In this document: piece by piece, positions 16,278-24,800 of the stretch
Layout of the letters: every line of letters begins with the position of its first letter
Numbering within the stretch: position 1 is the stretch's first letter
Assembly: GCA_944392255.1 (NCBI GenBank)
Contig: CALXVY010000008.1
Coordinates: forward strand, 1 to 61,389
Length of the DNA stretch: 61,389 bases
Direction of reading: 5' to 3'
From: an uncultured Alphaproteobacteria bacterium
GTDB lineage: Bacteria; Pseudomonadota; Alphaproteobacteria; RF32; CAG-239
Notes under the pieces: model-generated
What the model was told of the DNA's origin: nothing
Databases searched by the model: none
The model's input: only the letters and a program-made list of their open reading frames with translations
Position numbers and translations under genes: made by a program

Positions 16278-17243
16278 TTAAGATAAATCAGGAAAGAGAC
16301 TCATTCCTTTACGCATACGAGTCATTTGAGTTTCAATAGAAGTACCCAAATTAAGGTTTCCGGTTTTAATAATACCACGGACTTGGTCGCCTTTGGTTGA
16401 ATCAGGATTGGCAAATAAATAACTGATGATTGGTTTTTTGTCATCAACCCCTAAAAGGGTTTGGTGCAAAACGCCGAGCATACCACGAGAAAATAAGTCA
16501 TAAGCCAAATCTTCACTCATAGAGGTAGAAGAAGCATATTTAATCACCGAGTTGATAGCATCAGTAATATTGTTTGCGTGAATACTGGATAGAACCAAGT
16601 GTCCTGAAGTAGCGGCGCGCAGAACCTGACTTGCAGTTTCTGGCGTTCTAATCTCACCAACTAAAATATATCGAGGTTTAGAACGCAATGCCGATTTTAA
16701 TGAATCTCCCCAGTTATCATCAATCGGTTGAGTTTGTTTACACAATCCTAGACCACCTTTTACCGATTTGTAGATGCCATCAAGAGGCATTTCGGAAGGA
16801 TCTTCAATTGTATAAGCAAAACCACCTTCCATGGTTAAATATTCTTTTAAGAGAGAAGAAATAGAGGTAGTTTTACCGGCACCGGTTGGACCAGACCATA
16901 AAATTAAGCCACTGGCATTACTAAGCGAGAGCAAATGTCTGGTTAGCTCTCGTGGAAAATTCAAAGCGGCAATTGGTGGTACTTTTTCAGGCATTTTTCT
17001 GCAACAATATTGAACTCCATAAATTGTTACCGAACGTTCTATACGATAAAAAATATTTTCGTATAAAACAGAATAACTTGGATTTTCGCCATTCCATGTT
17101 TCTTCCAAAAGAGTATAAAAAATATCATTATCTTCAGGTTTGATAATGGCTAATCCATTTTCAGTACGACCATCAGGAACAAAAAAAGTTCTTTCGGGAG
17201 TGATGTATAAATCTGAAAAACGAATAGAATTAAGTTTAACCAT
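16278..17243 (-). CDS. PilT-like secretion ATPase, last gene of the pilus cluster
   Basis: 321 aa. ATG 17243 was chosen because AGGA lies 8 nt upstream; ATG 17249 is an alternative. It has Walker A WSGPTGAGKTTS (118-126), an Asp box YTIEDPSE, Walker B YILVGEIRT (E197) and a His box GHLVLSSIHAN. These match the GspE/PilT superfamily, nearest to retraction-type or TraJ/DotB-type ATPases. In the R64 pilus one ATPase (PilQ) is standard, so a second one suggests retraction or use in another machine. A terminator separates it from the pilin genes, so its expression is partly uncoupled. Confidence 0.8.
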   Translation of the reverse strand: MVKLNSIRFSDLYITPERTFFVPDGRTENGLAIIKPEDNDIFYTLLEETWNGENPSYSVLYENIFYRIERSVTIYGVQYCCRKMPEKVPPIAALNFPRELTRHLLSLSNASGLILWSGPTGAGKTTSISSLLKEYLTMEGGFAYTIEDPSEMPLDGIYKSVKGGLGLCKQTQPIDDNWGDSLKSALRSKPRYILVGEIRTPETASQVLRAATSGHLVLSSIHANNITDAINSVIKYASSTSMSEDLAYDLFSRGMLGVLHQTLLGVDDKKPIISYLFANPDSTKGDQVRGIIKTGNLNLGTSIETQMTRMRKGMSLFPDLS

Positions 17244-17331
17244 TGCCATAGTCCTAAAATAAAAAAACACTTACAAGAATAATAAAAATTTTCCGTAAAA
17301 AAAAAGTAAATTGTCAAGAAAATGAAAATAA

Positions 17332-17363
17332 AAAAACTCTGAGAAAACTCAGAGTTTTTTTTA
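17332..17363. terminator. Terminator between pilins and the PilT-like gene
   Basis: AAAACTCTGAG / CTCAGAGTTTT around AAAA, with T runs on both strands. Minus-strand transcription from the pilin genes meets it before the ATPase gene, which should give high pilin and low ATPase levels. Confidence 0.8.
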
Positions 17364-17378
17364 GGATGAGATGCTATA

Positions 17379-17930
17379 TTAATAATATTCCCAAACAATG
17401 GTGTTTGTTGAGTTTGGATTATCACATTCCCCAACAGCAGTAATGGCATTGATAGGCATATTGTTTTGATTATGTGGGTTAGAATCATTAACTTGCATAG
17501 AAACCAAGCCTTCAGTACCCCAGTCAGAAGAAGCCAAACTGGTACAAGTTTCTGCACCTAATCCAGCAAATGTTATAGTGAAATGTTGCCCATTTTGTGT
17601 TGTAGAGATTGTAACATTGCCAGAAAAAGCATTAATAATTCTTCCGTCTTGAGCTCCTAACCCAGAAGGCAACATATCTGCCGGAACAATATTAAGATCA
17701 ATTGCAGTCTGATTTGCTAAATTGCCAAAATTTGCAGAACCCGCAAAAGTTGTACGAATGTTAATTAAAAGCATAGACAATTGATCTTGAGCCTTAGTCA
17801 GTTTATATTTAGCCATAGCTTTAGAGTAACCGGAAATACCACCAACGGATAATACGCCAATAATAGCAAGTACACCAAGCATCTCTACCATTGAACGACC
17901 AGACTGTTCAAATTTATTAAGTATTTTCAT
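17379..17930 (-). CDS. pilS: Type IVb major pilin, copy 2
   Basis: 183 aa from ATG 17930. A short leader ends in EQSG, and the mature chain begins RSMVE with the required Glu at +5, then LGVLAIIGVLSVGG. The first 45 residues of the protein are nearly identical to those of the neighbouring copy. So is the C-terminal TCTSLASSDWGTEGLVSMQVN, while the middle differs. Two late Cys likely form the pilin disulfide loop. It ends in WEYY. The major subunit of an R64 or TCP-like pilus is expected. A terminator follows. Confidence 0.88.
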   Translation of the reverse strand: MKILNKFEQSGRSMVEMLGVLAIIGVLSVGGISGYSKAMAKYKLTKAQDQLSMLLINIRTTFAGSANFGNLANQTAIDLNIVPADMLPSGLGAQDGRIINAFSGNVTISTTQNGQHFTITFAGLGAETCTSLASSDWGTEGLVSMQVNDSNPHNQNNMPINAITAVGECDNPNSTNTIVWEYY

Positions 17931-17942
17931 ATCTAATTCCAA

Positions 17943-18494
17943 TTAGTAGTAAGTCCAAATAATAGAGTTACCTGCGTTGGCAACATTACAAACACCTACA
18001 GCAGTAATAGCATTAATTGGTAATTGGTTCTGAGCATAGTTTGTACCATTAACTTGCATAGAAACCAAACCTTCAGTACCCCAGTCAGAAGAAGCCAAAC
18101 TTGTACAAGTTTCTGTACCAAGCCCGGCAAAAGTAATACTAAAGTGCTGAGTGTTACCATTGACAGCTTGAATTGTTACCGCGCCGGAAAAAGCATTAAC
18201 AATATTACCATTGGCAACACCCAATCCAGAAGGTAACATGTCTGCCGGAACAATATTAAGCTGAATCGCTGTATTATTTGCTAATCCGGCATAGTTTGGA
18301 GAACTTGCAAAAGCGGTACGAATATTAATCAAAAGCATAGACAACTGATCTTGGGCTTTAGTCAGTTTATATTTAGCCATGGCCTTAGAATAACCGGAAA
18401 TACCACCAACGGATAATACGCCAATAATAGCAAGTACACCAAGCATCTCTACCATTGAACGACCAGACTGTTCAAATTTATTAAGTATTTTCAT
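17943..18494 (-). CDS. pilS: Type IVb major pilin, copy 1
   Basis: 183 aa from ATG 18494, chosen because AGGGG lies 6 nt upstream. It has the same leader (G|RSMVEML) and helix as copy 2. The central receptor-facing part (about 60-120) has diverged, and it ends in WTYY. The copies are 12 bp apart, and their 5' DNA (about 150 bp) is almost identical, so they can recombine. Either both are built into one fibre or they are alternative subunits. Confidence 0.88.
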   Translation of the reverse strand: MKILNKFEQSGRSMVEMLGVLAIIGVLSVGGISGYSKAMAKYKLTKAQDQLSMLLINIRTAFASSPNYAGLANNTAIQLNIVPADMLPSGLGVANGNIVNAFSGAVTIQAVNGNTQHFSITFAGLGTETCTSLASSDWGTEGLVSMQVNGTNYAQNQLPINAITAVGVCNVANAGNSIIWTYY

Positions 18495-18597
18495 CTTCAT
18501 CCCCTAAAATTAATCGAATATTATCTTTATATTCTACTATAATTATATATAATTAAAAAAGATTAAACAAGAATAGCCTTAGATATATAACTTTTGG

Positions 18598-19146
18598 CTA
18601 TAAATAAATATTCCAGAGAATATCATTTGTTTGTTTGCAAGTTTTATCAGCCATTTTTGATGAAATCGGCAAATTATTTGTACTTCCCCAACTAAAAGAG
18701 GAGGAATTATCATTCAAGATAATTATTTCATCAATAGAGAGCATAAATTTCTCTGAAAAAGTCAATGAAGCCAAAGCGTTACATTCTTTTTTGTTTAAGT
18801 TTTTATATACAATAGCAAAAGTCTTACTTCCGGGCATAACCGTATTTCCTAGCATGTCAGCACCAAGCAGAACATCTTTGCCAAGAGCATTTTTTATTTG
18901 CCTTCCGTTAAGCATATCTTGAGGAATAATTTTGTTTTGAATGGCAGAATAAGTGTTTAGTCCCCAAGCATTTGGTTTGTTTTTATAAAAATTTCGAACA
19001 TTATCAGCCAAAGAAATAACCTGTTCTCCAGCTAGAGAAATTCTATCAGGACCGGAAAATAATCCGAACCACAAAACCGCTAAAAGAAGACATCCGGAAA
19101 AAATGAGTAAGATTTTTTTATTGTGAAAATAATCTTTTAACCGCAT
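18598..19146 (-). CDS. Pilin-like minor subunit with non-standard N-terminus
   Basis: 182 aa from ATG 19146, which has GGGAG 6 nt upstream. A membrane helix (about 12-30) is present, but there is no prepilin cleavage motif with Glu+5. The C-terminal region mirrors the major pilins: ECNALASLTFSEKFMLSID, then NNLPISSKMADKTC and ILWNIYL. It is therefore a paralogue that lost, or never had, the usual leader and may act as an assembly or tip component. It lies 1 bp after the PilR-like gene. Confidence 0.7.
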   Translation of the reverse strand: MRLKDYFHNKKILLIFSGCLLLAVLWFGLFSGPDRISLAGEQVISLADNVRNFYKNKPNAWGLNTYSAIQNKIIPQDMLNGRQIKNALGKDVLLGADMLGNTVMPGSKTFAIVYKNLNKKECNALASLTFSEKFMLSIDEIIILNDNSSSFSWGSTNNLPISSKMADKTCKQTNDILWNIYL

Positions 19147-19147
19147 T

Positions 19148-20278
19148 TTATACTCCCATTTGTTTTGTAATTTGATCTTGCATGGCAAAAGTACCCATAA
19201 CCGCCCATGCAATAACACCGGCCACGGTCAAAATGGCAACCATGTTTAATAAAGCAGCTTTTTGCTCAATCAAATATACAGATTCTTCAAGCCATTCGTT
19301 TGCCAAAGATTCCAAAGCTTCTTCAAAATTATCCAATTCGGAATAAATTTTCAAATCTGCAATAATTTCACGATCTGGAAAATTTAACTTAGTTTTTTGC
19401 AAAGCTACACCTAAGTTATCACCATTATTAATGAAGACTAAAGTTTTATCAATTCTTTCTTTTAAATATCGGCTGGCATCACGGCGAAGAGCTCTTAGAG
19501 CTGTGGAAACAGGGGTTCCGCCTTTAACTAAAGCTGATAAAGCCAAAAGCCAACTAATACCGACAAATACTTTATATAAAGAATAAGGCGGAATATTGTC
19601 AACAAAAGCACGAATACGCCCTGTCCATATACTAATAGTCCCGTAGATAATAATCATGATAATAGGTAATGCGCTAAAGGCGACCAACCAGTATTCTTTA
19701 ATCCAAGCCGATAAGTCGACCAAATCGCGAGCCATTCCGGTCCAAATGGTATTTGGAGCAGCATCAAGCATTGGCGGAACCATATAAACACCAATACCAT
19801 AAATAATCAAAACTGCCATCATAAACAAGAAAGACGGATAAGCAATAGCTCCGATAATTGGTCGCACCATTTTTGTGGACCCTTCGGTAACGCGAATAAG
19901 GTTCATCAATGCTCCTTCAAGGTCAGAAACATCACCAACAGAAAGCATCAAACGTTCACGATCAGGAGCCCAACCTTTAAGAGCGTCAGAAAAAGTCAAA
20001 CCATTGTTTAAGGCGCGTGCCCAACAAGCAATAGCAATAGCCATAGGTTCTCCCGGACTTTTCCCTCCATCGCTAGCACTGTCATGAAGCATATCTAAAG
20101 CACTCATTAAAGAAAAACGGTTTTTCATTAATGACGCAATTTTGCGATAAAGTTTTAATCTGGCATCATTTGAAAAAATACAAATCATTTTGGCATAGTA
20201 TTCTTCAATAATGTTTAATTGTCGCATAGCTTTATGTATAGAGTTTGAAGAACTATGCTTTTCTTTATTTTCTGCCAT
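19148..20278 (-). CDS. pilR: Type IVb pilus inner-membrane platform protein
   Basis: 376 aa from ATG 20278, preceded by GAGG at 5 nt. It has two T2SF (GspF/PilC-type) domains with membrane helices at about 145-170, 195-220 and 345-370. GGTPVSTALRALRRDAS and AVLIIYGIGVYMVPPM are typical segments. It recruits the assembly ATPase and lifts pilins out of the membrane. It sits directly after the PilQ-like ATPase, as in plasmid R64. Confidence 0.85.
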   Translation of the reverse strand: MAENKEKHSSSNSIHKAMRQLNIIEEYYAKMICIFSNDARLKLYRKIASLMKNRFSLMSALDMLHDSASDGGKSPGEPMAIAIACWARALNNGLTFSDALKGWAPDRERLMLSVGDVSDLEGALMNLIRVTEGSTKMVRPIIGAIAYPSFLFMMAVLIIYGIGVYMVPPMLDAAPNTIWTGMARDLVDLSAWIKEYWLVAFSALPIIMIIIYGTISIWTGRIRAFVDNIPPYSLYKVFVGISWLLALSALVKGGTPVSTALRALRRDASRYLKERIDKTLVFINNGDNLGVALQKTKLNFPDREIIADLKIYSELDNFEEALESLANEWLEESVYLIEQKAALLNMVAILTVAGVIAWAVMGTFAMQDQITKQMGV

Positions 20279-20298
20279 ATTAACCTCACTAAAAAAAA

Positions 20299-21972
20299 TT
20301 AATATGTAGGACGTTGATCCATTAATCCGCACCAACGCTCTACTTCATCTAAATCAATATATCCTTTAACCATGCGTTCAATCGCCGCATCTTTCATAGT
20401 TCTGCCACCTAAATCACTTGTCCAATAATCAATGGCTTTACGAGTTTCACCTTTGATGATTAATTCCAAAAAGGTAGCATCAGGTAAGATAATTTCTTGA
20501 ATGCTCATTCGTCCTTTAATACCGGAACCATCACAATATTTACATCCCGGACCGCGAATATAAGTATTTTCAATACCAAAATCACCTAAGGCCGTTTTCA
20601 ATCTTTGTACGGAAGGTAAATTAAGCTGGTCCTTAACCGAAATGCGACAATGAGGACAAAGTTTTCTAAACAAACGCTGACCAATAAGACCTTTGACAAG
20701 TTCAGGGTCGCTAAGTTTAAATGATTCTACGCCCATATCACGCAGACGAGGAATAATTGCCGGTGCTGAGTTAGCATGCAATGTTGTCCACATTCCGTGT
20801 CCGGATAGAGCGCCCTTGAATGTTAATTGAGCGGCAGATAATGTACGAATTTCTCCCACCATCATCACATCAGGGTCAGAACGCAAAGCAGCAGATAATG
20901 CTTTGGTAAATTGTTCGTCTTTTTCTTCTTCAGTATTAGCATTGGTTACAGGCATTTGCCTTGCCCCAGGAATAGGATATTCCGGAGGATCTTCCACAGT
21001 GATGAGGTTAATTTCATAATTTTTCTCTTGCAAAAGTTTAATCATATTTCTTTGCAAAGTAGTACTTTTACCACTACCGGTAGGTCCTGAAATAATACTT
21101 ACTCCGGTAGGAACGGAGCGAAGTCTGAAAAATAAATTTTCTTCATATTCAGTTAGTCCTAAGGAAGATAAATCTCCGGAACCATTAGGGTTATCATCAG
21201 CGTAAAGCAAGCGCATAACTAAATATTGAGAACCAAAAGCAATAGGATTAAATTGAAGACGAATAGCCAATACGTTATGAGGCAACATCAATTTACCTTT
21301 TGAACCGCGCAGAGGGGTAGAACCTAGCTTTTGCGCACCTTGGAATTCATTTTGAGCATAGTTTGAATCTGAAATATCGGCGGAAGCAAAGGCTGCACGC
21401 ACAAAAGCTTCGCCCCAATCTTTGTTATATTCCATTTCAATAGTCATCATACCATTGATACGAAACATAATCTGAGTACTATCAGCTACAACAACGTGAA
21501 TATCCGAAACTTTTTTTTCAGCGGCTCGAGCAATAACGTTGACAAAGTCTTTCTGCATTTGCAAAGAAGCTAAGTCTTCGTCAGCTTCAATATCAACAGA
21601 ATTTCGTTCAGCGTAATTGTAAACGGCATTTAATTCATTTTGGCTGACATAAGTTGGTTTGGCAATCATAAGTTTTTTCTTACGAGCCAACACTTCAAAG
21701 CTTAATACACGTCCATCGAATTTGTGTGTTTCCGAAACAAGAAAAGTACCGTCAGAGAATAGGGCTAAAAGCCTTCTTGTATCGTCATTGATTAACAGTC
21801 CGCCATTAGGAGAAGTAAGTAATTTTCTACCGCCTTTAAAATAAGATTTAAATCCTTCGTCAGAAGAATCATCAGGATTATTGTTTTCTTCAACACTAGA
21901 AGATTCGGTAGATACATTAGTTGTATTTACCGAATCTTGAGCAGAAATATTAATTTCTTCATCTGGTGCCAT
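20299..21972 (-). CDS. pilQ: Type IVb pilus assembly ATPase
   Basis: 557 aa. It has Walker A SGPTGSGKSTT (296-304), an Asp box ITVEDPPEYPI, Walker B VMMVGEIRT (E374) and a His box GHGMWTTLHANS. A zinc tetracysteine is present (C439, C442, C477, C480: LCPHC and GCKYCDGSG). An acidic Ser-rich N-terminus of 40 residues precedes the N-domain. This is the GspE/PilB-class extension ATPase that powers fibre assembly. It starts 10 bp after the PilP-like gene. Confidence 0.9.
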   Translation of the reverse strand: MAPDEEINISAQDSVNTTNVSTESSSVEENNNPDDSSDEGFKSYFKGGRKLLTSPNGGLLINDDTRRLLALFSDGTFLVSETHKFDGRVLSFEVLARKKKLMIAKPTYVSQNELNAVYNYAERNSVDIEADEDLASLQMQKDFVNVIARAAEKKVSDIHVVVADSTQIMFRINGMMTIEMEYNKDWGEAFVRAAFASADISDSNYAQNEFQGAQKLGSTPLRGSKGKLMLPHNVLAIRLQFNPIAFGSQYLVMRLLYADDNPNGSGDLSSLGLTEYEENLFFRLRSVPTGVSIISGPTGSGKSTTLQRNMIKLLQEKNYEINLITVEDPPEYPIPGARQMPVTNANTEEEKDEQFTKALSAALRSDPDVMMVGEIRTLSAAQLTFKGALSGHGMWTTLHANSAPAIIPRLRDMGVESFKLSDPELVKGLIGQRLFRKLCPHCRISVKDQLNLPSVQRLKTALGDFGIENTYIRGPGCKYCDGSGIKGRMSIQEIILPDATFLELIIKGETRKAIDYWTSDLGGRTMKDAAIERMVKGYIDLDEVERWCGLMDQRPTY

Positions 21973-21981
21973 AAGTCATCC

Positions 21982-23520
21982 TTAACGAACTGTCATTTCA
22001 GCCGCAACACCGGGGATTCCTTCTGTTAAAATAGCCTGAGAAGCAGATTGAGGAACGTCCTCTTCAGAAGATGCTTTGAAATTTATTCCAGCACTGGGAA
22101 TAGGCTCTTTATCTAAAATTCCACCAGCAGAAAAATACAAATAATCTTTTTTACCATCTTTGTCTGCACGTACATACGTTGGCGTAATCTCATCAATAAC
22201 GTGTCCGCTCTGTAATGCTGTTCCAACTTTTACTAGAAAAGGAGTTCCTGACTCATTAATTAATTTTGCTGTCAAAACATCGCCTTGACCTCTGATCTCC
22301 ATAATAGCATACATATCATTGAGTTTAACGCCTTTTTGTTGCAACTCTTCTTCCTCGGCCTTTTTTTCTTCATTTGCAAAAGGATTTTGACTATCTTCAG
22401 TCTCAAGACGAGCTTTTAGAATAGAAATTTGTGTTTGCAAGTCGGAAACCGTTTTAGCATAATTATCGCGAATACGGATAGCTTCGCTGGTTGCTTTGTC
22501 TGTTAATTCTGTCAATTGCATAAAGCGAGCTTTAAAGTCATTGATAAGCTTTTGACGTTCATCTCGCAATTCAGCAATTTCTTTGAATGCATCAGCTCTT
22601 GAAGAGATAAAATCTTGCTTTTCTTCTAGCATCTTTGTCTTATAGCTATTGAGCAATTTTTCTTGACGTTCTTTTTCATAAGCAAGCTCCAACTCTTTTA
22701 ATTTTTGTTGCTCTTGCAATATTTTTCGTTTTTCGGCATTTTCCCATTCTTGGATTTTGCGTTTTGCTTCATCTTTGCGAGCTTGTTCTTCTTGACGAGC
22801 TTTTTCTTGAATGGCTTTCAAAGATTCAATATCGCTCTTAACTTTTTCTTTCTTTAATTCCAAATTCAAAATTGCCGTTTGTTTTTCCAAATCAGACATT
22901 TGGTCAAAAACAGCATCTTCAACATCATCAATAACTTTTATATCAATATTACTAGCTTTGGGCATTACATTTTGAACTTTTGTCGGTTGTTCTTGAGCTT
23001 GAGGACTCTTTTGTCCTAATAATTGAGCGGCAGATTTTACACTGGCAGAACTATTTTGTCCCATAGGTTGAGGAATATTTTTTTGCCCTAAAAGTTCAGC
23101 TGCGGATTTTACACCGTTATTGGAAGCAGCTGGTTTGTTAGCATTTGCAGTTCCTAATAACTCTGCAGCAGATTTAACCCCATTAGATGCAGGTTTAGCT
23201 TGTTTATTAAGCAAATCTTTGGCTGATTTAACAGAATTATTGACGTTTTTGGGCGCATTCTTAGTATTGTTTACATTGCCTAAAAGCTCAGCAGCAGACT
23301 TCACACCAGTAGTTGATTTTGCTGGGGTGATAACTTTTGTATCTGCATTGTCATCCCCAAATAGAGAAATTTCATCAGGAATTTCGTCTGCCATATTATT
23401 TGCTTTGGCATTGTTTGCTAAACTAACAATACCTTGAGCAGAGCAACAATTTACATAGCCAAAGCTTAAAATCAAAGCTAATGCAGATGTTGATAATGTC
23501 TTTTTTATATTATAACGCAT
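21982..23520 (-). CDS. pilP: Type IVb pilus biogenesis protein PilP, with N-terminal VKSAAELLG repeats
   Basis: 512 aa from ATG 23520, with GAGGGAG upstream. The signal peptide ends near CCSAQG. Residues of about 70-180 carry five copies of VKSA(A/K)(E/D/Q)LL(G/N) joined by Asn/Ala/Pro linkers. A long charged coiled coil (about 210-390) follows. The C-terminal beta domain (IMEIRGQGDVLTAKL, then LVKVGTALQSGHVIDEI) is PilP-like and is expected to link the secretin with the inner-membrane complex. R64 PilP is only about 150 aa, so this protein is greatly extended. It overlaps the PilO-like gene by 11 bp. Confidence 0.75.
   Translation of the reverse strand: MRYNIKKTLSTSALALILSFGYVNCCSAQGIVSLANNAKANNMADEIPDEISLFGDDNADTKVITPAKSTTGVKSAAELLGNVNNTKNAPKNVNNSVKSAKDLLNKQAKPASNGVKSAAELLGTANANKPAASNNGVKSAAELLGQKNIPQPMGQNSSASVKSAAQLLGQKSPQAQEQPTKVQNVMPKASNIDIKVIDDVEDAVFDQMSDLEKQTAILNLELKKEKVKSDIESLKAIQEKARQEEQARKDEAKRKIQEWENAEKRKILQEQQKLKELELAYEKERQEKLLNSYKTKMLEEKQDFISSRADAFKEIAELRDERQKLINDFKARFMQLTELTDKATSEAIRIRDNYAKTVSDLQTQISILKARLETEDSQNPFANEEKKAEEEELQQKGVKLNDMYAIMEIRGQGDVLTAKLINESGTPFLVKVGTALQSGHVIDEITPTYVRADKDGKKDYLYFSAGGILDKEPIPSAGINFKASSEEDVPQSASQAILTEGIPGVAAEMTVR
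23015..23310 (-). repeat. Five coding repeats of VKSAAELLG in the PilP-like gene
   Basis: Five nonapeptide helices with spacers of 13-18 residues. The repeated peptide is conserved while the linkers vary, which suggests a multivalent docking motif. Confidence 0.7.
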
Positions 23521-24787
23521 AGATTGCTCCCTCATAATTCCAAGTGCTGCCATCATATTTAATTACTTTAATATCAAGTCCTGAAAATTTTGTTAATAAA
23601 TTATCCCATATCAATGGATTATAATTTGAAGAAAATCTAAAGCCAACATAACGATATGTATAACGTTCATTTTCTCCATAATTTTGAGTAAACACGCCAT
23701 TATTCAATTCAATTTTTCCGCCAATACTTTGGAAAGTATTGTTAAGTGTTTCTCTTAAAGTAGGTAAACTAACCATTGGCGGTGAAGAAATTGTCTCAAC
23801 AACAGGATAATTAACTCCGGCGGCCAAATTATTTCCATCTTCTGAAAAATTTGTATAAGAAAAATTGATACCAGAATTATTCAAAGACCTTTTAATCCAA
23901 GACATTCTTCCAAAAGTTCTTTTCCATGAAGTGGAAACGCCAGATTGAGAGCATGTAAAATCACCAATTTCCCATCCCGGAGGTAAAATTCTTTGAAGTT
24001 TCTTAATTATAGAAACACACCCCTGCATAATTTGAGAAGAATTTTTCAAATTTTCCCAAGGTTTAATAACTGGAGGTCTTTCTACTTTAGGAACGACTTT
24101 AGGCTGAACTGGTACAACCACAGGTCTTTTTACCGGAGTAAAAAGCAAGGCATCAATCAAACTTGAGAGCAACCATAATCCAACCACTGCTGAAATACCA
24201 ACAATCATTAAAAGTTTTGCTCCACGCAATCCTTTAATTTTTTGAAGTTTTGCTGTCGTTCCGCGTTGTAATAAGTGCTCTAGCTTAATATTTTCAGCAT
24301 CATCAATATTCCATTCTTCTGGAGCAATTTTTCGGCCCCAATCAGGCACGGCCAACATTGATGTAAACTGATTTTTAGCATCTTCTTCGTTTAGAAAGAG
24401 CATATCACCGTCAGAAAGGATAATATCGTTTCTAACGCAAGTATACCACCATCCTTCATCAACCTTAAATACAGCAATAAAAGAAGAACGGTCAGCCAAG
24501 GCCGTAGATAAAGCAATTGCCGCAACAACTTGTCCGCTTTTATATCCTTCTTGAGAGACACAAATACCAAACTGAGGCGCCTTGCCTGGTTTAATACAAT
24601 ATAAATCGGCTCCCTCTAAAATTCCTTCAGATGCTTCAGTAACTTCGGTAAGAGGTTCTTCTTGGTTTTGCAATGGTTGCCAAAACAAACTGGTTGCATA
24701 AGTTTGTCCATCAACAGTGATGCTCGTTCCCCAAGTACGAACGCTTCCTTCGGTATCTTCTTCTGAAAATTTTGCTTCATCTAGCAC
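23510..24787 (-). CDS. pilO: Type IVb pilin accessory protein PilO
   Basis: 425 aa with a GTG start at 24787 and AAGGT 8 nt upstream. The N-terminal cytoplasmic part (1-190) includes GKAPQFGICVSQEGYKSGQ and WWYTCVRN, as in PilO2 proteins. A single membrane helix lies at about 196-216. A Pro/Val-rich stretch and a periplasmic C-domain follow. It is thought to join the secretin complex to the ATPase/platform. It lies between the secretin and PilP, as in R64. Confidence 0.8.
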   Translation of the reverse strand: MLDEAKFSEEDTEGSVRTWGTSITVDGQTYATSLFWQPLQNQEEPLTEVTEASEGILEGADLYCIKPGKAPQFGICVSQEGYKSGQVVAAIALSTALADRSSFIAVFKVDEGWWYTCVRNDIILSDGDMLFLNEEDAKNQFTSMLAVPDWGRKIAPEEWNIDDAENIKLEHLLQRGTTAKLQKIKGLRGAKLLMIVGISAVVGLWLLSSLIDALLFTPVKRPVVVPVQPKVVPKVERPPVIKPWENLKNSSQIMQGCVSIIKKLQRILPPGWEIGDFTCSQSGVSTSWKRTFGRMSWIKRSLNNSGINFSYTNFSEDGNNLAAGVNYPVVETISSPPMVSLPTLRETLNNTFQSIGGKIELNNGVFTQNYGENERYTYRYVGFRFSSNYNPLIWDNLLTKFSGLDIKVIKYDGSTWNYEGAIYAL

Positions 24788-24800
24788 TGTTTTTTACCTT

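Noticed and set aside
17379..19146. A shufflon as in plasmid R64 pilV
   Set aside because: No inverted 19-bp-type repeats, no partial C-terminal segments in both orientations and no Rci recombinase occur here.
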